The notes under the pieces are model-generated. The model worked only from the letters and a program-made list of their open reading frames with translations, was not told the DNA's origin and did no database searches. A DNA stretch of 64,000 nt from Erwinia sp. SLM-02 (GTDB taxonomy: Bacteria > Pseudomonadota > Gammaproteobacteria > Enterobacterales > Enterobacteriaceae), in NCBI RefSeq assembly GCF_037450285.1, contig NZ_JAQISN010000001.1, positions 1,984,001-2,048,000 on the forward strand, read 5' to 3'. Shown piece by piece: positions 17,421 through 26,983 of this stretch; the stretch's first letter is position 1, and each line of letters opens with the position of its first letter. A program made the position numbers and the translations under genes.

Positions 17421-18164
17421 TCATAAGGTGGCCGCCACCTCATCAGAAATTTCACCGTTATGGTAAACTTCCTGCACGTCGTCGCAGTCTTCCAGCATAT
17501 CGATCAGGCGCAGCAGCTTCGGTGCGGTTTCCGCATCCATTTCCGCCTTGGTCGACGGGATCATGGTGACTTCGGCGCCTTCCGCCTTCAGTCCGGTAGC
17601 GTCCAGAGCATCTTTCACCTGGCCCAGCACTTCCCAGGCGGTGAAGACGTCAATCGCGCCGTCATCGTAGGTCACCACGTCGTCAGCACCGGCTTCCAGC
17701 GCCGCGTCCAGTACCGCATCTTCTTCCAGGCCCGGTGCGTAAGAGATCACACCCTTCTTGGTAAACAGATAGGCTACGGAGCCGTCGGTTCCCAGGTTGC
17801 CGCCGGTCTTGGTGAAGGCGTGACGCACTTCAGAGACGGTACGGTTACGGTTATCACTCAGGCATTCAACCATGACCGCGCTGCCGCCAGGACCGTAACC
17901 TTCATAAATGATGGTTTCCATGTTGCTGTCGTCATCGCCGCCCACGCCGCGTGCAATCGCACGGTTCATGGTGTCGCGCGTCATGTTGTTCGCCAGCGCT
18001 TTGTCCATCGCCGCACGCAGACGCGGGTTAGAGCCTGCATCACCGCCGCCCAGTTTGGCCGCCGTCACCAGCTCACGAATAATTTTGGTGAAAATTTTAC
18101 CGCGCTTGGCATCCTGAGCCGCCTTACGGTGCTTGGTATTCGCCCATTTACTATGTCCTGCCAT
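17421..18164 (-). CDS. yebC: YebC/PmpR-family protein
   Basis: This 247-residue protein starts MAGHSKWANTKHRKAAQDAKRG, the hallmark of the YebC family, and has ARGVGGDDDSNMETIIYEGYGPGG. Family members were described as DNA-binding regulators; recent work links them to translation of proline-rich stretches. Length equals E. coli YebC. It lies between nudB and ruvC on the same strand. Confidence 0.95.
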   Translation of the reverse strand: MAGHSKWANTKHRKAAQDAKRGKIFTKIIRELVTAAKLGGGDAGSNPRLRAAMDKALANNMTRDTMNRAIARGVGGDDDSNMETIIYEGYGPGGSAVMVECLSDNRNRTVSEVRHAFTKTGGNLGTDGSVAYLFTKKGVISYAPGLEEDAVLDAALEAGADDVVTYDDGAIDVFTAWEVLGQVKDALDATGLKAEGAEVTMIPSTKAEMDAETAPKLLRLIDMLEDCDDVQEVYHNGEISDEVAATL

Positions 18165-18276
18165 TTTACTCTTGTCTCCAAATTAACACCGGACAGGCTA
18201 TCTTGCTGGCGGTAAAGAAACTCGCTGCGCCGATAACGCCTGAACGTTTGGTTAAGTTCAAAATATAAAAACAAAA

Positions 18277-18711
18277 TTAGACTACAAATTCTTCAATCGC
18301 CTGGCGGTTACTCCAGGACTTGGTGAGCGCAGCAGCCTCGGCCGCATCCAGCCACCGAAAAGCCAGGTGCTCGCTCAAAACGATGTCTTGCTCTTCCGGC
18401 AGTGCGAGGGTGAACCAGTGTTCCCGGTTATGGGTGGTACCCGGCGCATAGCGGTGGCGGAAGTGCGCAAAGATTTCGAATTCTATATGACGCTGGCGAT
18501 CCACTAATGTGAACTGCCCGGCGTTAATATCAATTCCCGTCTCTTCCCACACTTCCCGCCGCGCGGTGTCATTCAGGCTTTCACCCGGATCCTGGCTGCC
18601 GGTGACCGACTGCCAGAAATCCACATCATCGCGCCGCTGCAGCATCAGCACCCGCCCGGTGTTCTGCGCATAGATAACGACCAGCACCGAAACCGGATGC
18701 TTGAAGGCCAT
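18277..18711 (-). CDS. nudB: Dihydroneopterin triphosphate diphosphatase NudB
   Basis: This 144-residue Nudix hydrolase carries the Nudix box GSQDPGESLNDTARREVWEE-TGI (GX5EX7REUXEEXGU). It removes pyrophosphate from dihydroneopterin triphosphate in folate synthesis. The start ATG overlaps the aspS stop codon by one base (TAATG), so the two genes are translationally coupled. Confidence 0.92.
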   Translation of the reverse strand: MAFKHPVSVLVVIYAQNTGRVLMLQRRDDVDFWQSVTGSQDPGESLNDTARREVWEETGIDINAGQFTLVDRQRHIEFEIFAHFRHRYAPGTTHNREHWFTLALPEEQDIVLSEHLAFRWLDAAEAAALTKSWSNRQAIEEFVV

Positions 18712-20492
18712 TATTCGCTCTCGGCCGGTTTTTCTTTCTTCACCACGTCAATGCCCAGCTCGGCCAGCGATGCCGGGTTAGCAAAGCTTGGCGCTTCGGT
18801 CATCAGGCAGGCCGCCGCGGTGGTTTTCGGGAAGGCGATAACGTCGCGGATGTTTTCAGTACCGGTCAGCAGCATGGTTAAACGATCGAGGCCGAAGGCC
18901 AGACCCGCGTGCGGTGGCGTACCGAACTTCAGTGCATCCAGCAGGAAGCCAAACTTCTCGCGCTGTTCCTGCTCGGTAATGCCGAGAATGCCAAACACGG
19001 TCTGCTGCATCTGGCCGTTGTGGATACGCACGGAACCGCCGCCCACTTCGTAACCGTTGATCACCATATCGTAGGCGTTGGCGATGGCCGTTTCCGGTGC
19101 CGCTTTCAGCTCGTCCGGGGTCATCTCTTTCGGCGCGGTGAACGGGTGGTGCATCGCGCTGAGGCCGCCCTCGCCGTCTTCTTCGAACATCGGGAAGTCA
19201 ATTACCCACAGCGGTTTCCACGCGGCTTCGTCGGTGATCTTCAGATCGCGACCCAGCTTGAGACGCAGGGCGCCCAGCGCATCGGTCACCACTTTGGCAC
19301 TGTCGGCACCGAAGAAGATCATATCGCCGTCGGCGGCCTGAGTACGGTCCAGAATGGCTTCGACGATCTCAGCGGTCAGGAACTTGGCAACCGGGCTGGT
19401 AATGCCTTCCAGGCCCTGGGCACGTTCGTTGACCTTGATGTAGGCCAGGCCTTTCGCGCCGTAAATTTCAATAAACTTGCCGTACTCATCAATCTGCTTA
19501 CGGCTCAGCTGGGCACCGCCCGGTACGCGCAGCGCGGCAACGCGGCCTTTAGCATCGTTAGCCGGGCCGGAGAAGACTTTAAACTCCACGTCTTTCAGCA
19601 GGTCGGCAACGTCCACCAGCTCCATCGGGTTACGCAGGTCCGGCTTATCGGAACCGTAACGGCGCATCGCCTCCGCGAAGGTCATCTGCGGGAAGTCGCC
19701 CAGCTCAACGGACTTCACGTCCTGCCACATATCAAGCACCAGACGCTCCATAATCTCACGCACCTGTGGCGCGGTCATAAAGGAGGTTTCAACGTCGATC
19801 TGGGTGAATTCCGGCTGGCGGTCGGCGCGCAGGTCTTCATCACGGAAGCATTTCACGATCTGATAGTAACGGTCGAAGCCGGACATCATCAGCAGCTGTT
19901 TGAACAGCTGTGGCGACTGCGGGAGCGCGTAGAATTTACCTTTGTGGACGCGGCTGGGTACCAGATAGTCACGCGCGCCTTCCGGCGTGGCTTTGGTCAG
20001 CATCGGCGTTTCAATATCCAGGAAGCCGTGATCGTCCATAAAGCGGCGCACGAAGCTGGTGATTTTCGCGCGGGTTTTCAGGCGGTTTGCCATATCCGGG
20101 CGGCGCAGATCCAGGTAGCGATACTTCAGGCGCGCTTCTTCACTGTTGACCTGATTGGAGTCCAGCGGCAGCGGCTCGGAGCGGTTGATGATGGTCAGCT
20201 CGGTGGCGAAGACTTCGATCTCACCGGTGGCCATATCGCTGTTTTTGTTTTTTTCGTCACGCGCACGCACGGTGCCGGTGATTTGAATACAGAATTCATT
20301 ACGCAGCTCGGAAGCCTGGCGGAACGCGTCCTGACGGTCCGGGTCGAAGAACACCTGAACGATGCCTTCACGGTCACGCATATCAATAAAGATCAGGCTA
20401 CCCAGATCGCGGCGGCGATTAACCCAGCCGCACAGTGTCACTTGCTGCCCTACATGAGACAGGTTGATCTGTCCACAATACTTAGTACGCAT
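18711..20492 (-). CDS. aspS: Aspartyl-tRNA synthetase AspS
   Basis: This 593-residue class II synthetase has an N-terminal OB-fold anticodon-binding domain (VTLCGWVNRRRDLGSLIFIDMRD), class II motif 2 (FRDEDLRADRQPEFTQID), the bacterial GAD insertion domain (about residues 290-420), and motif 3 (HAGLAFGLDRLTMLL). It charges tRNA-Asp. It is the first gene of the aspS-nudB-yebC-ruvC series. Confidence 0.97.
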   Translation of the reverse strand: MRTKYCGQINLSHVGQQVTLCGWVNRRRDLGSLIFIDMRDREGIVQVFFDPDRQDAFRQASELRNEFCIQITGTVRARDEKNKNSDMATGEIEVFATELTIINRSEPLPLDSNQVNSEEARLKYRYLDLRRPDMANRLKTRAKITSFVRRFMDDHGFLDIETPMLTKATPEGARDYLVPSRVHKGKFYALPQSPQLFKQLLMMSGFDRYYQIVKCFRDEDLRADRQPEFTQIDVETSFMTAPQVREIMERLVLDMWQDVKSVELGDFPQMTFAEAMRRYGSDKPDLRNPMELVDVADLLKDVEFKVFSGPANDAKGRVAALRVPGGAQLSRKQIDEYGKFIEIYGAKGLAYIKVNERAQGLEGITSPVAKFLTAEIVEAILDRTQAADGDMIFFGADSAKVVTDALGALRLKLGRDLKITDEAAWKPLWVIDFPMFEEDGEGGLSAMHHPFTAPKEMTPDELKAAPETAIANAYDMVINGYEVGGGSVRIHNGQMQQTVFGILGITEQEQREKFGFLLDALKFGTPPHAGLAFGLDRLTMLLTGTENIRDVIAFPKTTAAACLMTEAPSFANPASLAELGIDVVKKEKPAESE

Positions 20493-20855
20493 AACGATAT
20501 CCTTTTAACTTCACCGCTGCGGGCGCGGCATTTTCAAAAAAACCCGGCCCGGAGGGGGCTGCTGCCGCGAAAAATGGCGGCCATTATAATGGAAAACGGC
20601 GCACAGGATAAGTGCTGTCGTGGGGGCAAAGCGGCAGAATATCCGCAAGATGCGCCTGCCTGAGGTTAAGCGGCTAACAAAACAACGGCCGCCGCCCCCG
20701 GCGGCAGAATCTCTGCGGTGACCTTGCCGGAAACCGGCCGGTCGATGACATACACGTTAACAAATTACCCGACGCTCCTTATACGGTTATCGTCGCCTTG
20801 CCGGGGCATTGCTCTGTATTCTCACTGGTTTCCCCTACTCTTTTGGAGAATCAGG

Positions 20856-21422
20856 ATGTTTAAACTTAACCCACAATCTACCGCGCTGGTACTTATCGAT
20901 CTTCAGGAGGGGATTCTGCCCTTCGCCGGCGGCCCGCACACCGCGACCGACGTGGTGGCCAGGGCCGCCGTGCTGGCGGATAAATTTCGCGCGATCGGCG
21001 CACCGGTGGTGCTGGTGCGCGTAGGCTGGTCGGCCGATTTTGCCGAAGCGCTAAAACAGCCGGTCGATGCGGCTCATCCGGGCGGCGCACTGCCGGATAA
21101 CTGGTGGACCTTCCCACCGGCGCTGGGCGCACAGGACGGCGACATTCAGGTCACGAAGCGTCAGTGGGGTGCGTTTTACGGCACCGACCTGGAGCTGCAG
21201 CTGCGTCGCCGGGGGATAGACACTATCGTCCTTGGCGGCATCTCAACCAATATCGGCGTGGAATCCACCGCACGAAACGCCTGGGAGCTGGGATTCAACC
21301 TGGTGATCGCTGAGGATATCTGCAGCGCCGGCAGCAGCGAACAGCACCGCAGCAGCGTGGATTGGATCTTCCCGCGCATTGCCCGGGTTCGCCAGTCTGA
21401 CGACGTTATCGCCGCGCTGTAA
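20856..21422 (+). CDS. yecD: Isochorismatase-family hydrolase YecD
   Basis: This 188-residue cysteine-hydrolase-fold protein matches E. coli YecD in length and sequence (ALVLIDLQEGILPFAGGPHTA, RQWGAFYGTDLELQLRRRGIDTIV). The start at 20856 is preceded by GGAGAATCAGG; longer upstream starts lack this and would run past the conserved N-terminus. In most family members a catalytic cysteine lies in the block ending in a conserved TA; here the block reads GGISTNIGVESTAR with no cysteine, as in E. coli YecD. Hydrolase activity is therefore doubtful, and the substrate is unknown. Confidence 0.9.
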   Translation: MFKLNPQSTALVLIDLQEGILPFAGGPHTATDVVARAAVLADKFRAIGAPVVLVRVGWSADFAEALKQPVDAAHPGGALPDNWWTFPPALGAQDGDIQVTKRQWGAFYGTDLELQLRRRGIDTIVLGGISTNIGVESTARNAWELGFNLVIAEDICSAGSSEQHRSSVDWIFPRIARVRQSDDVIAAL

Positions 21423-21513
21423 AAGGTTCATGACCGGAGGGAACCGGTCCTGACAGATTTGCACTCCTCCCGCCACGCCGCTACAGTCGCTTTATCAAAA
21501 TGTAACAGGATTT

Positions 21514-22341
21514 ATGATGACGCCGCTCTATTTAGGGCTGCCGCAGTGGCAGCATCCGCAGTGGAAAAAGCTGGGCATGAGCACGCTGGAAGACTACGCC
21601 CGCTATTTTAACTGCGTGGAGGGGAACACCACGCTGTATGCCCTGCCGCGCCCGGAGGTCGTTCAGCGCTGGCACGCGATGACCCATGATGACTTCCGCT
21701 TCTGCTTTAAGTTTCCGGCTACCATCAGCCATCAGGCGGCGCTGCGGCAGTGCGGCGACCTGACCGCGGAGTTCTTCGCGCTGATGGCGCCGCTGGCCGG
21801 TCGCCTGGGCCAGTACTGGCTCCAGCTCCCCGCCGCCTTTTCCCCTGCCGATTTACCCACGCTGTGGGCATTTCTGGACTCGCTGCCCAGCGAGTTTCGT
21901 TACGGGGTGGAGGTGCGACATGCGGAATTTTTTGCCAAAGGCGAGGCGGAACGCGCGCTGAACCGGGGACTGCACCAGCGCGGGGTCAACCGGGTGATCC
22001 TGGACACCCGCGCGGTGCATGCGACGAAACCCTCAACCCCGGCCATCGTTGACGCCCAGCGCAAAAAACCGAAGCTCCCGGTTCACGCGGTGATCACCGC
22101 CGACGAGCCGATGATCCGGTTTATCGGTGGCGACAATCCCGAGGCGAACCGGCACGACTTCCGCGCCTGGCTTTCCCGCCTGCCGGAATGGTGCCAGACC
22201 ACCCGGCCGTGGCTGTTCATTCATACCCCGGATATTGCCTTTGCTCCGGAGCTGGTGCGCTATTTGTGGCCCGACCTGCAAAACGCGCTGCCGCAGCTGG
22301 GTGACGCTCCCGACTGGCCGCAGCAGGAAACGTTATTCTGA
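21514..22341 (+). CDS. yecE: DUF72 family protein YecE
   Basis: This 275-residue DUF72 protein has a TIM-barrel-like fold by family knowledge. Visible blocks are LYLGLPQWQHPQWKKLGMS, FNCVEGNTTLYALPRPEVV, FCFKFPATISHQ and the late WLFIHTPD. No reaction is established for the family. It lies between yecD and yecN as in E. coli. ATG ATG at the start leaves one codon of doubt. Confidence 0.9.
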   Translation: MMTPLYLGLPQWQHPQWKKLGMSTLEDYARYFNCVEGNTTLYALPRPEVVQRWHAMTHDDFRFCFKFPATISHQAALRQCGDLTAEFFALMAPLAGRLGQYWLQLPAAFSPADLPTLWAFLDSLPSEFRYGVEVRHAEFFAKGEAERALNRGLHQRGVNRVILDTRAVHATKPSTPAIVDAQRKKPKLPVHAVITADEPMIRFIGGDNPEANRHDFRAWLSRLPEWCQTTRPWLFIHTPDIAFAPELVRYLWPDLQNALPQLGDAPDWPQQETLF

Positions 22342-22426
22342 GCTATCGCGCTGCGACTGAGAAGACAGTCTTAACATTGCCCGCTATGATAGGCCGCAAG
22401 ATTATTCTTACATCATGGAGTGAGTC

Positions 22427-22822
22427 ATGGTCAGCGCTCTCTACGTCGTTTTTGGCGCATTGTTGATTATTAAATTTTCACTGGATGTGGTGCGGCTGCG
22501 TAGGCAGTACCGCATTTCGATTGGCGACGGCGGCGTGTCGGATTTACAGCTGGCCATCCGCATTCACGGCAACGCCGTGGAGTATATTCCGCTGGCGGTG
22601 CTGCTGCTGGTGGTGATGGAGATGAACGGAGCCGATATCTGGCTGGTGCATCTGCTGGGGCTGTTCTTCTTCTTCGGTCGCCTGCTTCACGCCTGGGGAC
22701 TGCGCAGCCGCACGATGCTGTGGCGGCGCAACGGTATGATCCTGACCCTGTTAACCCTGCTGGGGATGATCGTCGTCAACCTGATTTTCCTGCCCTGGGA
22801 TCTGGTACTGACCCTGCATTAA
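22427..22822 (+). CDS. yecN: MAPEG-family inner membrane protein YecN
   Basis: This 131-residue protein has four hydrophobic segments and the MAPEG pattern (RQYRISIGDGG..., RIHGNAVEYIPLAVLLL, FGRLLHAWGL). MAPEG proteins in eukaryotes are glutathione-dependent enzymes of eicosanoid metabolism; the bacterial function is unknown. It sits between yecE and cmoA as in E. coli. Confidence 0.9.
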   Translation: MVSALYVVFGALLIIKFSLDVVRLRRQYRISIGDGGVSDLQLAIRIHGNAVEYIPLAVLLLVVMEMNGADIWLVHLLGLFFFFGRLLHAWGLRSRTMLWRRNGMILTLLTLLGMIVVNLIFLPWDLVLTLH

Positions 22823-22914
22823 CGATTTCCCTCCCGTCTGGCAGAAAAGATGCAGCCCGCCTCGCTTTCTGCCAGAATATGCGCTTTCCGTTAGCTTCCT
22901 CCGGACTTACCACT

Positions 22915-23655
22915 ATGTCTAACCGCGATACGCTGTTCTCAGCGCCCGTTGCCAAACTCGGTGACTGGACCTTTGACGAACGCGTTGCTGAAGTCTTTCC
23001 CGACATGATTCAGCGCTCCGTACCCGGCTACTCCAACATTATTTCAATGATTGGCATGCTGGCCGAGCGCTTTGTCCAGCCGGACTCCCACATCTACGAT
23101 CTGGGCTGTTCGCTGGGTGCCGCCACGCTGTCCGTACGGCGTAACATTCAGGTTCCCGGCTGCAAAATTATTGCCGTGGACAACTCCCCGGCGATGGTCG
23201 AGCGCTGCCGCCGCCATATCGATGCCTTCCGCGCCGACACGCCGGTTGAGGTGATTGAGGCCGATATCCGCCAGATCCCGCTGGAAAATGCGTCGCTGGT
23301 GGTGCTGAACTTCACGCTGCAGTTTCTGGCTCCGGAAGAGCGCCAGCAGCTGTTAAACACCATTTATCAGGGGCTGAAGCCCGGCGGCGCGCTGGTGCTG
23401 TCCGAGAAGTTCAGCTTCGAAGATGCCGACGTCGGCGAACTGCTGTTCAATATGCACCACGACTTCAAGCGCGCCAACGGCTACAGCGAACTGGAAATCA
23501 GCCAGAAGCGCAGCATGCTGGAAAACGTGATGCTGACCGACAGCGTGGAAACCCATAAGGCGCGCCTGCGCCAGGCCGGTTTCCAGCACGCTGAAGTCTG
23601 GTTCCAGTGCTTTAACTTCGGTTCTCTGGTGGCGTTAAAGGCGGGTGAGGCCTGA
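22915..23655 (+). CDS. cmoA: Carboxy-S-adenosyl-L-methionine synthase CmoA
   Basis: This 246-residue SAM-dependent enzyme makes carboxy-SAM from SAM and prephenate. ATG at 22915 gives the conserved N-terminus MSNRDTLFSAPVAKLGDWTF and the E. coli length. The SAM-binding motif is YDLGCSLGAATL. It works with CmoB to build 5-oxyacetyluridine at tRNA position 34. Stop and cmoB start overlap as TGATG. Confidence 0.96.
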   Translation: MSNRDTLFSAPVAKLGDWTFDERVAEVFPDMIQRSVPGYSNIISMIGMLAERFVQPDSHIYDLGCSLGAATLSVRRNIQVPGCKIIAVDNSPAMVERCRRHIDAFRADTPVEVIEADIRQIPLENASLVVLNFTLQFLAPEERQQLLNTIYQGLKPGGALVLSEKFSFEDADVGELLFNMHHDFKRANGYSELEISQKRSMLENVMLTDSVETHKARLRQAGFQHAEVWFQCFNFGSLVALKAGEA

Positions 23656-24620
23656 TGGATTTCGGAAACTTTTACCAGCTGATCGCCAAAGGTCCGCTGG
23701 CCCCGTGGCTGGAAACGCTGCCCGCACAGATTGCCGCCTGGCAGCGGGAATCGCTGCACGGCCATTTTAAAAACTGGGATCGTTCGGTCGAGCATCTGCC
23801 CTCCCTGACGCCGGAAACACTGGATCTGCTGCACAGCGTCACCGCCGACAGCGGCCAGCTGTCAGAGCGTCAGCGCGGTGGGATTGAGAAGCTGCTGCGC
23901 AACCTGATGCCGTGGCGCAAAGGGCCGTACTCGCTGTACGGCGTGAATATCGATACCGAATGGCGCTCGGACTGGAAGTGGGAGCGCGTATTGCCGCACA
24001 TCTCACCGCTGGCCGGCCGCACGGTGCTGGATGTCGGCTGCGGCAGCGGCTACCACATGTGGCGCATGATCGGCGCCGGAGCCAACCTGGTGGTAGGCAT
24101 CGACCCGATGCAGCTGTTCCTCTGCCAGTTCGAGGCGGTGCGCAAGCTGCTGGGCGGCGACCAGCGCGCGCACCTGCTGCCGCTGGGTATTGAACAGCTC
24201 CCGGAACTGAAAGCGTTTGATACCGTGTTTTCGATGGGCGTGCTGTATCACCGTCGTTCCCCGCTCGACCATCTTTATCAGCTGAAAAACCAGCTGGTGA
24301 GCGGCGGCGAATTGGTGCTGGAAACGCTGGTGATTGAAGGCGACGACCAGCAGGTGCTGGTTCCGGGAGAACGCTACGCGCAGATGCGTAACGTCTATTT
24401 TATTCCGACCACCGGGGCGCTGAAAAACTGGCTGGAGAAGTGCGGTTTTGTTGACGTGCGGATTGCCGATTATTCGGTAACCAGCACCGACGAGCAGCGC
24501 CGCACCAGCTGGATGACCAGCGAATCGCTGGCCGAGTTTCTTGACCCCAGCGATCCGTCAAAAACCGTTGAAGGCTATCCGGCCCCGCTGCGGGCGGTAC
24601 TGGTCGCCACCAAACCTTAA
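23655..24620 (+). CDS. cmoB: tRNA U34 carboxymethyltransferase CmoB
   Basis: This 321-residue methyltransferase-fold enzyme transfers the carboxymethyl group of carboxy-SAM to 5-hydroxyuridine 34 of tRNAs, giving cmo5U, which widens wobble reading. The SAM-binding motif is VLDVGCGSGYHMWRM; GPYSLYGVNIDTEWRSDWKW and TLVIEGD are CmoB-specific blocks. It is coupled to cmoA by a start-stop overlap. A perfect hairpin about 20 bases after the stop has no T run. Confidence 0.96.
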   Translation: MDFGNFYQLIAKGPLAPWLETLPAQIAAWQRESLHGHFKNWDRSVEHLPSLTPETLDLLHSVTADSGQLSERQRGGIEKLLRNLMPWRKGPYSLYGVNIDTEWRSDWKWERVLPHISPLAGRTVLDVGCGSGYHMWRMIGAGANLVVGIDPMQLFLCQFEAVRKLLGGDQRAHLLPLGIEQLPELKAFDTVFSMGVLYHRRSPLDHLYQLKNQLVSGGELVLETLVIEGDDQQVLVPGERYAQMRNVYFIPTTGALKNWLEKCGFVDVRIADYSVTSTDEQRRTSWMTSESLAEFLDPSDPSKTVEGYPAPLRAVLVATKP

Positions 24621-24824
24621 TCCCCCTCGATTAAGCGACAGGCCCACCCGGGCCTGTCAATACCCGCGGCTGTTTCCAGCTGGCCCTTCCCGCCGATACG
24701 CTGATCTGGCTCAATACGAATCATAACTTTCCTGAAAAGCACGTTTTTCAATAACATTACGATTGCCAAAACGTTACGGTAGTAGACAGAAACAACTTTC
24801 ATTCACCTGAACGGAGTATCCGGT

Positions 24825-25922
24825 ATGAGTAGATTTGTTTTTTCTTCACCGCGTAAGTATATCCAGGGCGCAGGCATGATTACCCAACTGGGTGAAAACC
24901 TGGCCGACCTTGGCAGCAGCGCGTTTATCGTCGCCGATAAAATCGTCTGGGGGCTGATCGGTAAGCAGGTTCAGGCTTCCCTTTCCGCCAGCCGCGTGGA
25001 GTTCCACTACGAAGAGTTCAACGGCGAAGCCTCCAGCAACGAAATCACCCGCCTCGCCAAACTGGCAAAAAGCAGCGGCACCGCCGTGGTGGTTGGCCTC
25101 GGCGGTGGGAAAACCCTTGATACGGTGAAAGCCGTTGCCGATGAGCTTAAGCAGCCCGTCGCCATCGTCCCGACCGTTGCGTCGACCGATGCGCCGTGCA
25201 GCGCGCTGTCGGTGATCTACTCCGATACCGGCGTGTTTGAAAGCTACCGTTTCTACAGCAAGAACCCGGACCTGGTGCTGATTGATACCCAGGTCTGTGC
25301 GCGTGCGCCGGTGCGTCTGTTCGCTTCAGGCATCGCCGACGGGCTGGCAACCTGGGTGGAAGCGCAGGCGGTCAAACGCTCGCACAGCAAGTCGATGGTG
25401 AACGGCGATCCAACCATTGCCGGGCTGGCGATTGCGGAAGCCTGCGAGAAAACGCTGCTGACCTATGGCCTCAGCGCCTATGAAGCGGTGGCGAAGCAGC
25501 TGGTTACGCCGGCGGTGGAAGCGGTGGTTGAAGCCAATACCCTGCTGTCCGGGCTGGGCTTTGAAAACGCCGGTCTGGCGGGGGCTCACGCCATTCATAA
25601 CGGCTTCACCGCCGTCGACGGCGACATCCACCATCTGACCCACGGTGAGAAAGTGGCCTACGGTACGCTGACTCAGATGGTGCTGGAACAGCGCCCGGAT
25701 GAAGAGATTGCCCGCTACGTGCGCTTCTATCGCGCCATCAAGATGCCAACCACGCTGCAGGAGCTGCATCTGGAAAACGCCAGCTGGGAAAGCCTGCTAA
25801 AAATCGGCGAGCTGGCCAACAGCGACGGTGACACGCTGAAAAATCTTAACCCTAACCTGAGCGCCGAAGATATCGCCAACGCCATCCTGGCCGTGGATAC
25901 CTTCAGCAAATCGGTTAAGTAA
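24825..25922 (+). CDS. gldA: Glycerol dehydrogenase GldA
   Basis: This 365-residue iron-type alcohol dehydrogenase oxidises glycerol to dihydroxyacetone with NAD+. It has the NAD-binding GLGGGKTLDTVKAVA and VPTVASTDAPCSALSVIY. Candidate metal ligands are the aspartate of GIADGLATW and the histidines of GAHAIHNGFT and HHLTHGEKVA, matching E. coli GldA. GGAG lies ten bases before the ATG. The gene is not at this site in E. coli, so the placement is lineage-specific. Confidence 0.92.
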   Translation: MSRFVFSSPRKYIQGAGMITQLGENLADLGSSAFIVADKIVWGLIGKQVQASLSASRVEFHYEEFNGEASSNEITRLAKLAKSSGTAVVVGLGGGKTLDTVKAVADELKQPVAIVPTVASTDAPCSALSVIYSDTGVFESYRFYSKNPDLVLIDTQVCARAPVRLFASGIADGLATWVEAQAVKRSHSKSMVNGDPTIAGLAIAEACEKTLLTYGLSAYEAVAKQLVTPAVEAVVEANTLLSGLGFENAGLAGAHAIHNGFTAVDGDIHHLTHGEKVAYGTLTQMVLEQRPDEEIARYVRFYRAIKMPTTLQELHLENASWESLLKIGELANSDGDTLKNLNPNLSAEDIANAILAVDTFSKSVK

Positions 25923-25940
25923 AACCGTGAGGGACCGGCC

Positions 25941-26807
25941 TCAGGGCTGGTCCCAGTATTCATAGCGGCTGGCAGCGGCGATATTGCGCCGGTACATGCC
26001 CAGCGCCGACACTTCCATCTCCCGTGAATAGCTCAGCGTACAGTTGCCGCGCTCGTCCCACAGCTGGCATACGTCCAGGGTCGTCGTGGCGCTGAGCGGA
26101 TTGTATTCAGAGATGTCCACGCCCAGTTCGCGCCCCTGCTTATCGTAATTCCAGACCACCGTCGTGCGCGCCGACCCCGACTTCACCAGCTGATTTTTGT
26201 CGTTCCAGCGGTAAGAATACTCGCCGTTGCTGCTGCTGTCCGAGCCGCGGGCGACGCTGCGGATCAGCCGCTGCCGGCTGTCGTAATCGTTAACGGTTTC
26301 AGTAAAACCGGTTTCTCCCTGCATCACAAACTGCTCGGAAGCGCTGGTAATGCTGCCGTTGCGCCCGGCATAGTAGAGCGTGGTCCCCTGCTTGTGGTGC
26401 ACCACCGCTTCGGCATTTTCACGCATCGCATAGATAGTCATTTCATAGCGCGCCTGCCAGCCAGCCCTGACCCGTTCAATTTTCATATCCAGCGACAGCC
26501 GGGTGTTAACATCCTGCTTGTCGTAGCTGATATCGGCCTGGGTCAGCACGCCGCAGCGGTCAAATTTCCCCAACATGCGCCTTTGCTGATCGACATCCTT
26601 ACCAAACTCCCCGACGATAAACTGCTTCATCGGCCCTCTGGCGGTGCCCCCCAGCAGGAGCAGGTTATTGTTGTCATTAATCTGCTGCTGATTCACCCCA
26701 CAGCGGGGAGACTGAACGTTAGCGCGGGGTGCCGCCACCGCGGTCGTTTGCATAAAAAGTACACCTGACATCAGGACCAGGACACAGCTCGCCTTCCTCG
26801 TGCTCAT
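25941..26807 (-). CDS. Exported protein of unknown function with an RHS/YD-like stretch
   Basis: The 288-residue protein starting at 26807 has a signal peptide (SCVLVLMSGVLFMQ...AVAA) and is preceded by GAGAG. The mature part has four or five cysteines and a stretch resembling YD/RHS repeats (DYDSRQRLIRSV, YSYRWNDKNQLVKSG, WNYDKQGRELGV), which often form beta-sheet shells. I do not recognise the family. The gene is convergent with gldA (19 bases between stops) and follows cutC after a terminator. An upstream in-frame ATG at 26864 would break the signal peptide pattern. Confidence 0.65.
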   Translation of the reverse strand: MSTRKASCVLVLMSGVLFMQTTAVAAPRANVQSPRCGVNQQQINDNNNLLLLGGTARGPMKQFIVGEFGKDVDQQRRMLGKFDRCGVLTQADISYDKQDVNTRLSLDMKIERVRAGWQARYEMTIYAMRENAEAVVHHKQGTTLYYAGRNGSITSASEQFVMQGETGFTETVNDYDSRQRLIRSVARGSDSSSNGEYSYRWNDKNQLVKSGSARTTVVWNYDKQGRELGVDISEYNPLSATTTLDVCQLWDERGNCTLSYSREMEVSALGMYRRNIAAASRYEYWDQP

Positions 26808-26894
26808 CGCGACTCTCGCAACAGTCTGAAAACCCATAGGGATAAGTGTATAAGCAACCGCCATTGGTCTGCATATCCTTAATGCTCAAAGGGC

Positions 26895-26924
26895 AAAAAA
26901 AACCCCAACAAATCATGCTGGGGT
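26895..26924 (-). terminator. Rho-independent terminator after cutC
   Basis: On the minus strand, ACCCCAG and TTGGGGT flank a loop and are followed by eight T, about 60 bases after the cutC stop codon. Confidence 0.85.
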
Positions 26925-26983
26925 CTGGTACTTGCAAACATCACGTCAGGGTTCGGCGTGCTGCGCGGCAAAATCTTTGCTCA

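Noticed and set aside
18909..20663. Long open frame (584 codons) on the strand opposite to aspS
   Set aside because: It is the antisense shadow of a highly conserved, GC-rich gene. The translation has the composition of reversed codons and no known domain.
24637..24659. Perfect hairpin GACAGGCC / GGCCTGTC after cmoB
   Set aside because: No T run on either strand, so not a standard rho-independent terminator.
25930..25954. Hairpin GGGACC / GGTCCC between gldA and the convergent gene
   Set aside because: No T run; it may help termination but does not meet the usual criteria.
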